This document shows, piece by piece, positions 7,022 to 15,775 of a DNA stretch of 64,000 bases (the first letter of the stretch is position 1; every line of letters begins with the position of its first letter). The stretch spans positions 635,501 through 699,500 of the forward strand of contig NZ_NPZB01000001.1 of assembly GCF_002895945.1 (NCBI RefSeq), written 5' to 3'. The translations under genes and the position numbers were made by a program. The notes below the pieces were generated by a model. That model was not told where the DNA came from. It saw nothing but the letters and a program-made list of their open reading frames with translations, and searched no databases. Origin of the DNA: Solilutibacter silvestris (GTDB lineage Bacteria; Pseudomonadota; Gammaproteobacteria; Xanthomonadales; Xanthomonadaceae).

Positions 7022-8977
7022 TCAGTTCACCGCATCGCAAGACGGCGCGATGCGTTCGCCATCGAGGCGTCCGCCGATGCGGTCACCGAGTCGCAGCATC
7101 TTGCCGTGCATGCGCCAGTCGTACATCACGCTGAAGCCGAGCACGCGCGGCACGTATTCGCGGGTTTCCTTGTAGGGGATCGCCTCGATCCAGGCATCGG
7201 CTTCGAGTGTCGGGCGCTCCGATTTCCAGCGTGCCGCTGCGTTCGGCCCGGCGTTGTATCCGGCGATCACCACCGGCAACGCTCCGCCGGCCCTGTCCAG
7301 CAGGTCGCGCAAGTACGCGCTGCCGATGGCGATGTTGCTGCCGGGATCGTACAAGCTGTTGCCATCGACATAACCGATGCCGTTGCGGCGCGCGATGCGT
7401 TGCCCCGTTTCCGGAATCAGCTGCATCAATCCACGGGCATCGGCGTTGGAGCGCGCGCGCGGATCGAACAGGCTTTCGGCGCGGACTTCGGCAGCGACCC
7501 ACGCCGGATCAAGGCGATTGGTGCTGGCCGCGCGCTCGATGTCGGCGTCGTAGTGCAACGGGAAGCGCATGTCGAGCAGACGCATTTCCTGCGGCTGGGT
7601 GCGATCCAGCCCGAAGGCGGCGCGATCGAACCATTGCTGCGCCAACGCATCGCGCACCGCTGCCAGTCGCTGCGCAGGCGCTGCGGACTGCGCGGCCGCG
7701 CTCCATTCGCGCACCGCCCAGTCGTTGCGACCGATGCGATGCAGCGCCAAGGCGCGCTGGAATCCCGGCGATTGCAATGGCGTCTGCGGAGTTGGCAACG
7801 GACACAACCGGTATGGTTGGTGCAGGCGATCGGCGGCGAGGAAGCCGTGGAATTCGCTGCTGCGCGCGGCGGCCGCATAAGCGGCGCGTGCCTGTTCGCG
7901 TTGTCCGCCCTGTTCCAGCGCGCGGCCGAGGAAATAGGTCCAGCGCGAGGTGTTGCGCAAGGCGTCGGGCATGGCGCGGATCGCCGCCAATGTCGTCGGC
8001 CAGTCGCCGCGCGAGAGTGCATCACGGGCGCGCATTTCATGCAGGGCATCATCAAACGCCGAGGCCGGCACCGCAGCGAAGCGCTGCGGCGTGCGTGGAT
8101 CGCGATCGATCGCCGAGGCGCGGGCGATCGCGGCCAGCACCCGGCCACGTTGCGCATCGTCCAATGCGAAGGCGCTGCTCCATTTCGGCAGCGCAACTTC
8201 GACCGCTGACGCGTTGTTCTTTGCTTCCTGTTCCAGCCCGGCCGCGATCACCGCACGGCTGCGCGTGGTCTTCGGCCATGCCATCGCGGAATCGCGTGGC
8301 GCACCGAGGAAATCGGCATATTCGCCGGCGAGTTTCGCCTGATCCGGCGACAGTGACCTGCCGGCATCGCGCATCACCGCCGGCAGCCTCTGCTCCAGCG
8401 CGGCATCGAAGCGATTCCAGCGCAGCGCATCATCGACACCGCCGCGTTGTTCGAGGAGCGCCATCGGTTCGCGACAGGCGCTGGCCCACGGTCGCCCCGA
8501 TCGCCACACCTTGCGCGCATCCTGCGTCCACTCATCGTCGAAACGACCGAGCTTCGCGTCCGCCAACAGGTCGAGGCAACGATTGGCCTGCGAATCGCTG
8601 CCATCGGCATCCAACGCAGACAGCGTGTTCCAGTCCTGACGGCGCGCGAGTTCCGCCCGCCACATGTCCGCCAGTGCGATGCCTGCGGGCTGCCCGTCAT
8701 CGCGTTGCAACGCCGCCGCGACGTCGCTTGCGGAGGCGGTGGACAGGGATTGGCGGATGCGCGCGACATCCAGCCACGCATGCAACGGATGGTTGGCCAG
8801 TGCGCGCGCCTGATCGGGAGACAGGCGACCTTGTTCGGCAGCGAGCAGCGCGGACTGCATCGCGGCATCGGAGGGCGACAGCGCTGGTGCGGTCTGTGCT
8901 TCCGCGGCGCCATGCGGTGCGCAGGCCGAGAGCAGCCAGAGCATGGGGGCGAGGATGGCGCGGAGCGGGCGATTCAT
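7022..8977 (-). CDS. Soluble lytic murein transglycosylase (Slt70-like lipoprotein)
   Basis: A 651-residue periplasmic enzyme that cleaves the MurNAc-GlcNAc bond with formation of 1,6-anhydroMurNAc. The N-terminus has a hydrophobic segment ending L-L-S-A-C, a lipobox with Cys near residue 19, so a lipid anchor is likely. A long alpha-helical superhelix follows. The C-terminal SLT domain has the catalytic glutamate at about residue 501 in R-A-E-S-L-F-D-P, then [10 protein letters not shown] and the A-G-Y-N-A-G-P motif. These match the Slt70 family in length and order. It lies immediately upstream of cca on the same strand (six-base gap), so cotranscription is likely. Confidence 0.93.
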   Translation of the reverse strand: MNRPLRAILAPMLWLLSACAPHGAAEAQTAPALSPSDAAMQSALLAAEQGRLSPDQARALANHPLHAWLDVARIRQSLSTASASDVAAALQRDDGQPAGIALADMWRAELARRQDWNTLSALDADGSDSQANRCLDLLADAKLGRFDDEWTQDARKVWRSGRPWASACREPMALLEQRGGVDDALRWNRFDAALEQRLPAVMRDAGRSLSPDQAKLAGEYADFLGAPRDSAMAWPKTTRSRAVIAAGLEQEAKNNASAVEVALPKWSSAFALDDAQRGRVLAAIARASAIDRDPRTPQRFAAVPASAFDDALHEMRARDALSRGDWPTTLAAIRAMPDALRNTSRWTYFLGRALEQGGQREQARAAYAAAARSSEFHGFLAADRLHQPYRLCPLPTPQTPLQSPGFQRALALHRIGRNDWAVREWSAAAQSAAPAQRLAAVRDALAQQWFDRAAFGLDRTQPQEMRLLDMRFPLHYDADIERAASTNRLDPAWVAAEVRAESLFDPRARSNADARGLMQLIPETGQRIARRNGIGYVDGNSLYDPGSNIAIGSAYLRDLLDRAGGALPVVIAGYNAGPNAAARWKSERPTLEADAWIEAIPYKETREYVPRVLGFSVMYDWRMHGKMLRLGDRIGGRLDGERIAPSCDAVN

Positions 8978-9049
8978 GCCCCGACTATAGCGGCGTCACT
9001 TGAACGGATGATGGACATCGGTGCGCCGGTGGCGTGGGTCCGTGCTGCG

Positions 9050-9808
9050 TCACCGCGATAACGCGTGCTCCGGAATCTCGAGGTCCGCCGACAGCGCGAG
9101 ATGATCGGATGCCGTCGCCGGCAGCACGCGGAGTCCGGCCAGGGTGATGCCATCGGTGGTCAGCACATGGTCGATCGCACGTTGTGGTCGCCAGCTCGGG
9201 AAGGTAGGGACATGGAACTGCGGCGGTTGCAGGCGGGTGGCGCGGAACAGCGCGGCCATTTCCGGGCGTTCGATGCCGCAATTGAAGTCGCCCATCAAGA
9301 CCGCGTTGCGTGCATCGCCCAGCAGTTCGCCGATGAATTCCAGCTGCGCGCGCCGTGATGTCGCGCCCAGCGACAGATGGGCGATGGCGATGCGCAATCC
9401 GTCATCCCCTGCACCGAAGCGCGCCACCAGCACACCGCGTCCCTTTACGCGTCCCGGCAGCGGATGATGCTCGATCACCAGCGGTTCCAGCCGGCTCAAC
9501 AGCCCGTTGGCGCTGGAGGCGACGCCGCCGACGCTGCGATTGGGTTGATGCGTCCAATAGGCAAAACCGCCGCGCATGGCGAGGTAATGCGTCTGGTTGG
9601 TGAAACCGGAACGGAAACTGCCGGGGTCGGCTTCCTGCAGGCCGACGATGTCGTGTTGCCCGGCGAGCTCCGCGATGGCATCGAGCGCACCGCGTTTGCC
9701 ACCGAACGGCAGCACGTGCGACCAGCTGCGGGTGGCGTAATCGCTGTAACGCCGCGTGCTCGATCCGGCCTGGATATTGGCGCTGAGCAGGCGCAGGCGG
9801 CGCGTCAT
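9050..9808 (-). CDS. Endonuclease/exonuclease/phosphatase family protein
   Basis: A 252-residue protein with the DNase I-like metal-dependent phosphoesterase fold. Visible motifs are S-A-N-I-Q near the start, L-Q-E-A-D with the metal-binding glutamate, G-D-F-N-C in the middle, and C-terminal A-I-D-H-V-L and A-S-D-H-L-A-L, the catalytic S-D-H motif. Substrate could be DNA, a phospholipid or an inositol phosphate; the sequence does not decide. An ATG 15 bases further upstream (9823) is also possible. It follows three dsbA-like genes on the same strand after a 37-base gap and is probably the last gene of that operon. Confidence 0.85.
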   Translation of the reverse strand: MTRRLRLLSANIQAGSSTRRYSDYATRSWSHVLPFGGKRGALDAIAELAGQHDIVGLQEADPGSFRSGFTNQTHYLAMRGGFAYWTHQPNRSVGGVASSANGLLSRLEPLVIEHHPLPGRVKGRGVLVARFGAGDDGLRIAIAHLSLGATSRRAQLEFIGELLGDARNAVLMGDFNCGIERPEMAALFRATRLQPPQFHVPTFPSWRPQRAIDHVLTTDGITLAGLRVLPATASDHLALSADLEIPEHALSR

Positions 9809-9845
9809 GCCAAGCCGATGCACGCGCGGTGCGGCGTCATCACTT

Positions 9846-10619
9846 TCATTTGCCGGCGCCGCTCTCCCGGGCGATCAGTGTGCTGGCGATGCGCAGATCG
9901 TCGAGCTGGCTCGATCCCTTGATGCGGTACTTGCCATTGACGATCAGCGTCGGCGTGGAATCGACGCCGCTGCGGAGCTCGAAATCGTGCGCCTGCTGCA
10001 TCTGCTGCTGCACCTCCGGGCTGGCCATCGTCGCGCGGAAGGTCTTGCCGTCGTAACCCTGCTTGCCCAGCCATGCCGCGATGTCGTTGCCGCTGGCGCC
10101 CGCCGGCAGCGACTTGTCGCCATGGATGCCGTAGAACATCCGGGTGTGGATCCCTTGCAACTGGTTGGTCTTCACCGCGGCGAAATAGGTACGACCGAGA
10201 TCGCTGGCGACGCCACCCGCCAGCGGCAGCGGCATCACCCGCACATTCGCAGGTTGCTGCTTGGTCCACGCTTCCAGCAACGGCTCGAAATCGGCGCAAT
10301 GCGGGCAGCTGTACGCGAACACCTCGACCACTTCGACCTTGCCGTCCAGCGGTTGGAACGGTTGGCCGTTGGCGATCTCGTCATAGTCCTTGCCGGCGAC
10401 GACTGGCTTGGTTTTCGCCTCGGCGATCGCCTGGGTGGCTGCAGTGGTCGCCATCTGCACCAGCCTGGGATCGAACGGCAGCGGTTCGGCAAGCGCGGCC
10501 TTCGGCGCCGTCGCCGATGCTTCCGTCGCGGCCTGCGGTTTCTGCGTGCAGGCGCTGATCGCCAGCACGGACACGGCGATCAGTGCGGAAGCACGCAGCT
10601 GCTTCGACAAGGCGAACAT
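9846..10619 (-). CDS. DsbA-like thiol:disulfide interchange lipoprotein (CPHC)
   Basis: A 257-residue predicted lipoprotein: the signal segment ends A-I-S-A-C, giving a lipidated Cys at about residue 24. The thioredoxin-fold domain has the active site C-P-H-C at residues 105-108, the exact DsbA motif, and a cis-proline loop S-T-P-T-L-I. DsbA oxidises cysteines in exported proteins. Between the lipid anchor and the domain is a linker of about 50 residues with an amphipathic stretch. I use the ATG at 10619; it overlaps the TGA of the preceding dsbA-like gene by one base. It is the third of three adjacent paralogues, and its exact division of labour is unknown. Confidence 0.9.
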   Translation of the reverse strand: MFALSKQLRASALIAVSVLAISACTQKPQAATEASATAPKAALAEPLPFDPRLVQMATTAATQAIAEAKTKPVVAGKDYDEIANGQPFQPLDGKVEVVEVFAYSCPHCADFEPLLEAWTKQQPANVRVMPLPLAGGVASDLGRTYFAAVKTNQLQGIHTRMFYGIHGDKSLPAGASGNDIAAWLGKQGYDGKTFRATMASPEVQQQMQQAHDFELRSGVDSTPTLIVNGKYRIKGSSQLDDLRIASTLIARESGAGK

Positions 10620-11410
10620 CAATGGCCACCTCGCGCGGCGCGTTCCTTGGCGATCAACGCATCGGCGATCTTCAACTGCTCGTCGCGGGTCTGGCCGCCG
10701 GTGATGCGGTACTTGCCATCGATGATCAGGGTCGGCGTGCCGCTGACGCCTTCCGCCTGCGTGTATTGCTTGGCCTTGGCCAGTTTGCTTTCCACCGCGA
10801 AACTCGATGCCGCCGACTTGAATTGCGCGACATCAACGCCCTGGCGGCCGTAGAACGCGGCGATCGCATCGATGCCGTCGGTGCCGTGTTCGCCCTTCAA
10901 GGTCTGCTTGACGTGGATTTCGTCGAACATCGCCTGATGGGTGCGGTCGACCACGCCCAATGCCTCGGCAGCGTAGTAGGCACGCGCATAGTCGTCCCAC
11001 ATGCGGCCGAACGGCGCCGCGAGATGCGTCACATGGACGTCCGCCGGCAGCGACTTCGCCCACGGCGCGAACATCGGCTCGAACGCGGCACAGGCCGGGC
11101 ACACGTAGTTGAACACTTCCGTCACTTCGATCTTGCCGTCGACGGGATCGAACGGCTGGCCATTGGCGACCACTTCGTAATCCTTGCCTTCCACCGGCGC
11201 GGGGCCAGTCGGAACGTGCGACACGGGCGGTGCCGGCGGCGTCGTCGATGCGGTGCTAGCTGGCGCGGAATCCTTGGCTGGCGTGCTGCTGTCGGCGGCA
11301 GGCGTGGAGGATGCCGGGGCAGTCGCGGCCGGCGCGGAATCGGCGCTCGGCTTGCAAGCGGACAAGGTGGCGACGAGCGCCAGCGCGGCGATGGAAACGA
11401 GGGTACGCAT
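10619..11410 (-). CDS. DsbA-like thiol:disulfide interchange lipoprotein (CPAC)
   Basis: A 263-residue predicted lipoprotein with lipobox L-S-A-C (Cys about residue 19) followed by an unusual low-complexity linker of about 50 residues rich in Ala, Ser, Thr and Pro. The DsbA-type domain has active site C-P-A-C (residues 104-107) instead of C-P-H-C, and a cis-proline loop G-T-P-T-L-I. The dipeptide between the cysteines tunes redox potential, so this paralogue is expected to be less oxidising than its neighbours; that is inference. Start and stop overlap the flanking dsbA-like genes by one base each (TGATG), so all three are coupled. Confidence 0.9.
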   Translation of the reverse strand: MRTLVSIAALALVATLSACKPSADSAPAATAPASSTPAADSSTPAKDSAPASTASTTPPAPPVSHVPTGPAPVEGKDYEVVANGQPFDPVDGKIEVTEVFNYVCPACAAFEPMFAPWAKSLPADVHVTHLAAPFGRMWDDYARAYYAAEALGVVDRTHQAMFDEIHVKQTLKGEHGTDGIDAIAAFYGRQGVDVAQFKSAASSFAVESKLAKAKQYTQAEGVSGTPTLIIDGKYRITGGQTRDEQLKIADALIAKERAARGGH

Positions 11411-12084
11411 CAGAGGGTGCCTCCATGAATCTGGGCGATAAGACGGTCGAGGATAACGAGTTCCTCCTCGAAACTGCGGCCGAGGATCTTGTACTTGCCG
11501 TTGACGAGCAGCGTCGGCGTGCCGTCGATCTGTGCGGCGAGCAGGAAGGCGCGATCACGCTTGAGGTCGGCGGCGACTTCCGGCGACTGCATCAGCGCCA
11601 TCAGCTTGCCCGGCGTGCTGCCGAACGGCGCCATGAACGCGGCGTATTCCTCGATGCTGGCGCGGGCCGGCATGCTGTGGTCGTCGTGGACGGCGCGGAA
11701 CATCGCCGGATGCACGCGCGCGAACACGCCGGCGCGCTTGGCGGCGAAGGCCGCAGCCGCGCCAGTACCGTCGGGATCGGACGGCAGATAGACCATGCGC
11801 ACCCACGCCGGCTGGCGCGAGGCCCAGGCCGAGATCATCGGCGCGAAGTGGGCGCAGTGCGGGCACCACCAGGCGTAGACCTCGACGACCTCGACTTCGC
11901 CCTTCTTCGGGGTTTGCCACGGCTGCGCGCCGGCAACGATGTCGTAATCGGTGCCCTGCACCAATGGCGCGGCGGCGGCAGTGGCGGCGTTGGCGGGCAG
12001 GCTGGCGCACAGCGCGAGCAGGCTGGTGATCAGGAAAGACTGGACGTGCTGGATGGAGGCGTGCTTGATGGAAATCGGGCGCAT
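11410..12084 (-). CDS. Thiol:disulfide interchange protein DsbA
   Basis: A 224-residue secreted protein with a cleavable signal peptide (hydrophobic stretch then A-S-L-P-A-N-A) and no lipobox. The active site is C-P-H-C at residues 74-77 within Y-A-W-W-C-P-H-C-A, and the cis-proline loop is G-T-P-T-L-L. This is the most DsbA-like of the three tandem genes. The frame is open far upstream, but the ATG at 12084 is the only start that gives a proper signal peptide; AGAGG lies ahead of it. A strong hairpin with a T-run ends 13 bases before the ATG. Cytochrome c4 followed by dsbA is a conserved gene order in gammaproteobacteria. Confidence 0.92.
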   Translation of the reverse strand: MRPISIKHASIQHVQSFLITSLLALCASLPANAATAAAAPLVQGTDYDIVAGAQPWQTPKKGEVEVVEVYAWWCPHCAHFAPMISAWASRQPAWVRMVYLPSDPDGTGAAAAFAAKRAGVFARVHPAMFRAVHDDHSMPARASIEEYAAFMAPFGSTPGKLMALMQSPEVAADLKRDRAFLLAAQIDGTPTLLVNGKYKILGRSFEEELVILDRLIAQIHGGTL

Positions 12085-12097
12085 GGGGACCTCTGGC

Positions 12098-12127
12098 AAA
12101 AAAAAGCCGGCCCGATCATGGGCCGGC
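12098..12127 (-). terminator. Rho-independent terminator between cytochrome c4 and dsbA
   Basis: On the minus strand a perfect 8-bp stem GCCGGCCC (12120-12127) with GGGCCGGC (12106-12113), loop of six, is followed by eight Ts (12098-12105). It would end the cytochrome c4 transcript. It sits directly against the dsbA ribosome-binding region, so it may instead act as an attenuator for the dsb genes. A second hairpin, GAGGGAA/TTCCCTC, begins at the cytochrome stop codon. Confidence 0.88.
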
Positions 12128-12179
12128 GCGATGATCCGGAACGTGAACCATGGGACTGGCCACGGAGGGAAAAGTTCCC

Positions 12180-13025
12180 TCAGTTGGCTTTGGATGGCTG
12201 CGGCGTAGCGGACGGCGTCGGCGTGGCGGTGGCTGCAGCTTGCTTGGCGGCAGCGACATCGGCGGGGCTGGCCTGGTCGGCACGGTTGTGCAGGCCCTGC
12301 AGATAGGTGGACAGACCCTTGATCTCCTCGTCGGAGAGATTCTTCGTCTCCAGCGCCATCAGGCCCCACAGCTTGTCGTCCTTCAACGCAGCCTGGCCGC
12401 CGCGGTATTCGTTCAGGCGCATCTCGGCGTACCACGACTGCTGGCCACCGATGTGCGGGTAGGCCGGGCCGGGATTGCCGGCGCCGTCGGGGCCGTGGCA
12501 GGCGGTGCAGGCGACGATGCCGCGACTGCGGTCGCCCTGGCGGTACAGCTGTTCACCGACCTGATAGAGCTTCTTGCCGGCGTACGGGCCGGAAGCGATC
12601 GCGCTGTCGTCGGCGACGCCGGCACCGGAGTGCTGGGTCTGGAAGTACGCGCCGAGATCGCGCATGTCCTGCGGGCTCAGCGCATTGGCGTAGGGAATCA
12701 TCAGCGCGGCGTTGCCATCGGTGCGCAGACCGCTCTTGAACAACGCCAGCTGCTTGGCGATATAGCGTTCGCTCTGGCCGGCAATGCGCGGATACAGCGC
12801 GGGATTGGCGGTGGAGTTGCCATCCAGGCCATGGCAGGCGGCGCAGGCACCGGCCTTGGCGGCGCCGGCCTTGGCATCACCCCAATGGGTCTTGTCCAGC
12901 TCGGCGTAGGCATTGGGATCGTGGCCGGTCGACGCGGTGGCCGGGGGCGTGGACTGGGCATAAGCGACGGCGGCGAGGGCGAAAGCAGCCAGGCCGACGA
13001 GGCCGAAAGCACGAACGTGACGCAT
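12180..13025 (-). CDS. Dihaem cytochrome c4
   Basis: A 281-residue periplasmic cytochrome with a signal peptide (V-A-Y-A-Q cleavage region about residue 23). There are two haem-binding sites, C61-A-A-C-H65 and C173-T-A-C-H177, one in each of two similar domains, the layout of cytochrome c4. Axial methionines are available (A-L-M-I-P-Y and W-G-L-M-A-L-E). Cytochrome c4 carries electrons from the bc1 complex to terminal oxidases. The C-terminus has an extra tail of about 35 residues rich in Ala, Thr, Pro. The start at 13025 is preceded by GGGAG and a good promoter. It is divergent from engB, as in many gammaproteobacteria. Confidence 0.93.
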   Translation of the reverse strand: MRHVRAFGLVGLAAFALAAVAYAQSTPPATASTGHDPNAYAELDKTHWGDAKAGAAKAGACAACHGLDGNSTANPALYPRIAGQSERYIAKQLALFKSGLRTDGNAALMIPYANALSPQDMRDLGAYFQTQHSGAGVADDSAIASGPYAGKKLYQVGEQLYRQGDRSRGIVACTACHGPDGAGNPGPAYPHIGGQQSWYAEMRLNEYRGGQAALKDDKLWGLMALETKNLSDEEIKGLSTYLQGLHNRADQASPADVAAAKQAAATATPTPSATPQPSKAN

Positions 13026-13074
13026 GTGAACTCCCGATGAGACCCAGACCGGACGCAGCCGGCGCAACCTTCCG

Positions 13075-13104
13075 ATTATCCGTTCCAACCCCGGAAGCGG
13101 TCAA
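13075..13104 (-). promoter_or_regulatory. Sigma70-type promoter for cytochrome c4
   Basis: On the minus strand TTGACC (13099-13104) and GATAAT (13075-13080) are 18 bases apart, five of six matches each. Predicted transcription would leave a leader of about 40 bases with GGGAG before the ATG. Confidence 0.7.
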
Positions 13105-13121
13105 CGCGGCCCCGCGCCGAC

Positions 13122-13127
13122 TATCCT
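13122..13127 (+). promoter_or_regulatory. Leaderless-type -10 box for engB
   Basis: TATCCT lies six bases before the engB ATG (13134); transcription would begin at the start codon. It overlaps the upstream edge of the divergent cytochrome c4 promoter region. Confidence 0.45.
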
Positions 13128-13133
13128 GTCGCC

Positions 13134-13769
<636 letters not shown>

Positions 13770-13779
13770 GCTGGCGACA

Positions 13780-14790
13780 TCAGCGTCCGTCTTGCGGCAA
13801 TGGTGAATATTCCGCTGGAATCCACGCATAGGCGTTGCCGTCGCGACGCACATGACCGAGTCCCGGGAATGGCATGTGCGCGGCGGCCACCCGCCAGCGG
13901 CCGCTGACGATCTGCTGCAACAAGTGCCGGCGCGAGTCGATCGCGCGGGCATCGTTGGCATCGCCTGCATATGAAACTTCAGGATGGCGGAACTGGATGG
14001 CGTGGTAGTGCAGGCTGTCGCCCCAGACCAGCAACTTCTGGCCATGGCCACCATCGAACAGATAGGCGCTGTGCCCCGGCGTGTGGCCATGGGCGACGAC
14101 GAGTTGCGCGCCTCCGGGAAGCCTGTCGCCGGCGCCGAACAAATGCAATTTTCCGGCTGCCTGGTAGGGCGCCACGGCATTGCGCGCCATCGCGAACAGC
14201 GGCCGGAAGAATGCGGGGACGGTGGGATCTTTTTCCTTGGCGGGATCCAGCCAGTAATCGCCGTCTTCGCGCGCCAGCCACACGTTGGCGTTGGGATAGG
14301 CCGGCTTGCCCTGCGCGTCCAGGATTCCGCACAGATGATCCGGGTGCGCATGGGTGATCAGGATGTCGCTCACCTGCTCCGGTGCGTAACCCGCAAGTTT
14401 CAGGTTATCCAGTACCTGGCCCAGGCCCGGCCCGAAACAGGCTTGCGCGCCGGTATCGACCAGGGTCAGTTGCTTGTCGTTGCGGATCAGGTAGGCGTTC
14501 ACCGAGGTCTGCAAACCCTTGGCGGTTTCCGGCACGTATTCGTCGTGCAGCAGCGCGCGCGCCTTGGTTGGCGTGATGCCGTGCAGGTCGGACAGCGGCA
14601 GGTACACCATGCCATCGAACAATGCGGTGACACGCAGGGAACCGATCGCCTGATGGTAGTAGCCCGGCGCCTGTCGGCTGGGCATGGGGATGGCGGCAGT
14701 TTGCGCTGCGGCTGATTGCGTGAACGGGAGACAACAGGCGAGCGCCAGTGCCATCGAGCGGGCGACGCGCGGCAGAAGTGCAAAGGACAT
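13780..14790 (-). CDS. Exported MBL-fold metallo-hydrolase
   Basis: A 336-residue metallo-beta-lactamase-fold protein with an N-terminal signal peptide (A-C-C-L-P-F-T-Q-S-A-A-A). The zinc motif is H147-A-H-P-D-H152, followed by further ligands in V-V-A-H-G-H-T-P-G-H and A-A-A-H-M-P-F-P-G-L-G-H. The pattern T-H-x-H-x-D-H-x-x-G with H-T-P-G-H-S resembles quorum-quenching lactonases and methyl-parathion-hydrolase-type enzymes rather than true beta-lactamases; the substrate is not decided. AAGGAA lies nine bases before the start. An AraC regulator is encoded immediately upstream on the same strand, a common arrangement for inducible detoxification enzymes. Confidence 0.85.
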   Translation of the reverse strand: MSFALLPRVARSMALALACCLPFTQSAAAQTAAIPMPSRQAPGYYHQAIGSLRVTALFDGMVYLPLSDLHGITPTKARALLHDEYVPETAKGLQTSVNAYLIRNDKQLTLVDTGAQACFGPGLGQVLDNLKLAGYAPEQVSDILITHAHPDHLCGILDAQGKPAYPNANVWLAREDGDYWLDPAKEKDPTVPAFFRPLFAMARNAVAPYQAAGKLHLFGAGDRLPGGAQLVVAHGHTPGHSAYLFDGGHGQKLLVWGDSLHYHAIQFRHPEVSYAGDANDARAIDSRRHLLQQIVSGRWRVAAAHMPFPGLGHVRRDGNAYAWIPAEYSPLPQDGR

Positions 14791-14871
14791 GAGGGATGAT
14801 TCCTTGCGGGAGCAGTCGCCAGCATTGCGTATCGGCTGGGCGCGATGCGCTCAAATTGCGTCGTCAAACGC

Positions 14872-15738
14872 TCACGCCGTCTCCGCGTTGCCGATTTCCG
14901 ACGGCCCCATCCCGTAGCGATCGCTGAATCGTTTGGTGAAGCTGGAGACCGAGCGATAGCCGACCTTGGCCGCGACCGTCTTGATCGGCCAGCGCGTCGT
15001 GTAGAGCAGCGTCAATGCGCAACCCAGGCGTGCGGATGCGATGACGTCGCGCAAGGTCGTGTGTTCGGCGACGAGGTGGCGACGCAAGGTCGCGCCGCTC
15101 ATGCCGAGCATGGTTTCGAAATCGCGTGATGTCCATTCGCGATCCGGTTGCGCGGCAACGGTGTCGCGGACCTGCATCGCCAAGCTGGGTGAGTGCGGTG
15201 CCAGCAGCGAAGTCTGGCCGCGCCTGCACAACGCGATCACGACTGCGGCGAGTGCGATGCGCGCTTCGGCCAGTTGCCCTGCCTGCAATGCGCTTGCCCA
15301 GCGCTGCAGTTCTTCGGACAAGTCGAGATTGTCGAACTTCGCGATGTCGTCGCCGTCGCGGCGGATGGGGTCGACCCACGCCATGCGCGCCGTCTGGATG
15401 GCGCCATCGCACAGTGGAATGGTCAGGCTCAGATAGATGCCGCTGGCAGGATCGGGCAGGTTGACCACGTCGAGGCGGCAGCGTCGCGCCATCAGGAAGA
15501 CATCGCCGGGCGCGAATTCGAGCGATCGGGTGGCGCCATGCACTTGCTTGCGTCCCTGCAAGAGGATGGCGAGGGTGGGCTGGGTGACGTCGACGGATCT
15601 CGCGCCATGTTGGTGGCGGGCGGTGATGCAGGCGTATTCGGCCGTGCGATCGCAGCTGGCGAGGCGTTCCAGCTGCGCAAGTAGATGTTGCGCGGGCAGC
15701 TGGGGCGGTGCCTGCGTGAGCGGGTGGGCAAGGTTCAT
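14872..15738 (-). CDS. AraC family transcriptional regulator (cupin plus HTH)
   Basis: A 288-residue regulator. The N-terminal half is an AraC-type cupin (R-S-V-D-V-T-Q-P-T-L-A-I-L-L-Q-G, then L-E-F-A-P-G-D-V-F-L-M), of the ligand-binding N-terminal class. The C-terminal 100 residues hold two helix-turn-helix motifs: M-S-G-A-T-L-R-R-H-L, then V-A-A-K-V-G-Y-R-S-V-S-S-F-T-K-R-F. The start at 15738 fits the family; the longer open frame upstream does not. It is 81 bases ahead of the MBL hydrolase and likely controls it; this is inferred from position only. Confidence 0.88.
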   Translation of the reverse strand: MNLAHPLTQAPPQLPAQHLLAQLERLASCDRTAEYACITARHQHGARSVDVTQPTLAILLQGRKQVHGATRSLEFAPGDVFLMARRCRLDVVNLPDPASGIYLSLTIPLCDGAIQTARMAWVDPIRRDGDDIAKFDNLDLSEELQRWASALQAGQLAEARIALAAVVIALCRRGQTSLLAPHSPSLAMQVRDTVAAQPDREWTSRDFETMLGMSGATLRRHLVAEHTTLRDVIASARLGCALTLLYTTRWPIKTVAAKVGYRSVSSFTKRFSDRYGMGPSEIGNAETA

Positions 15739-15775
15739 CAACGCGAATGATAGACCTGCGGTGTTTAGTGCCTGT

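Noticed and set aside
13780-14790. Naming the MBL-fold gene a beta-lactamase or a quorum-quenching lactonase.
   Set aside because: The metal motif fits several substrate classes; nothing in the neighbourhood decides.
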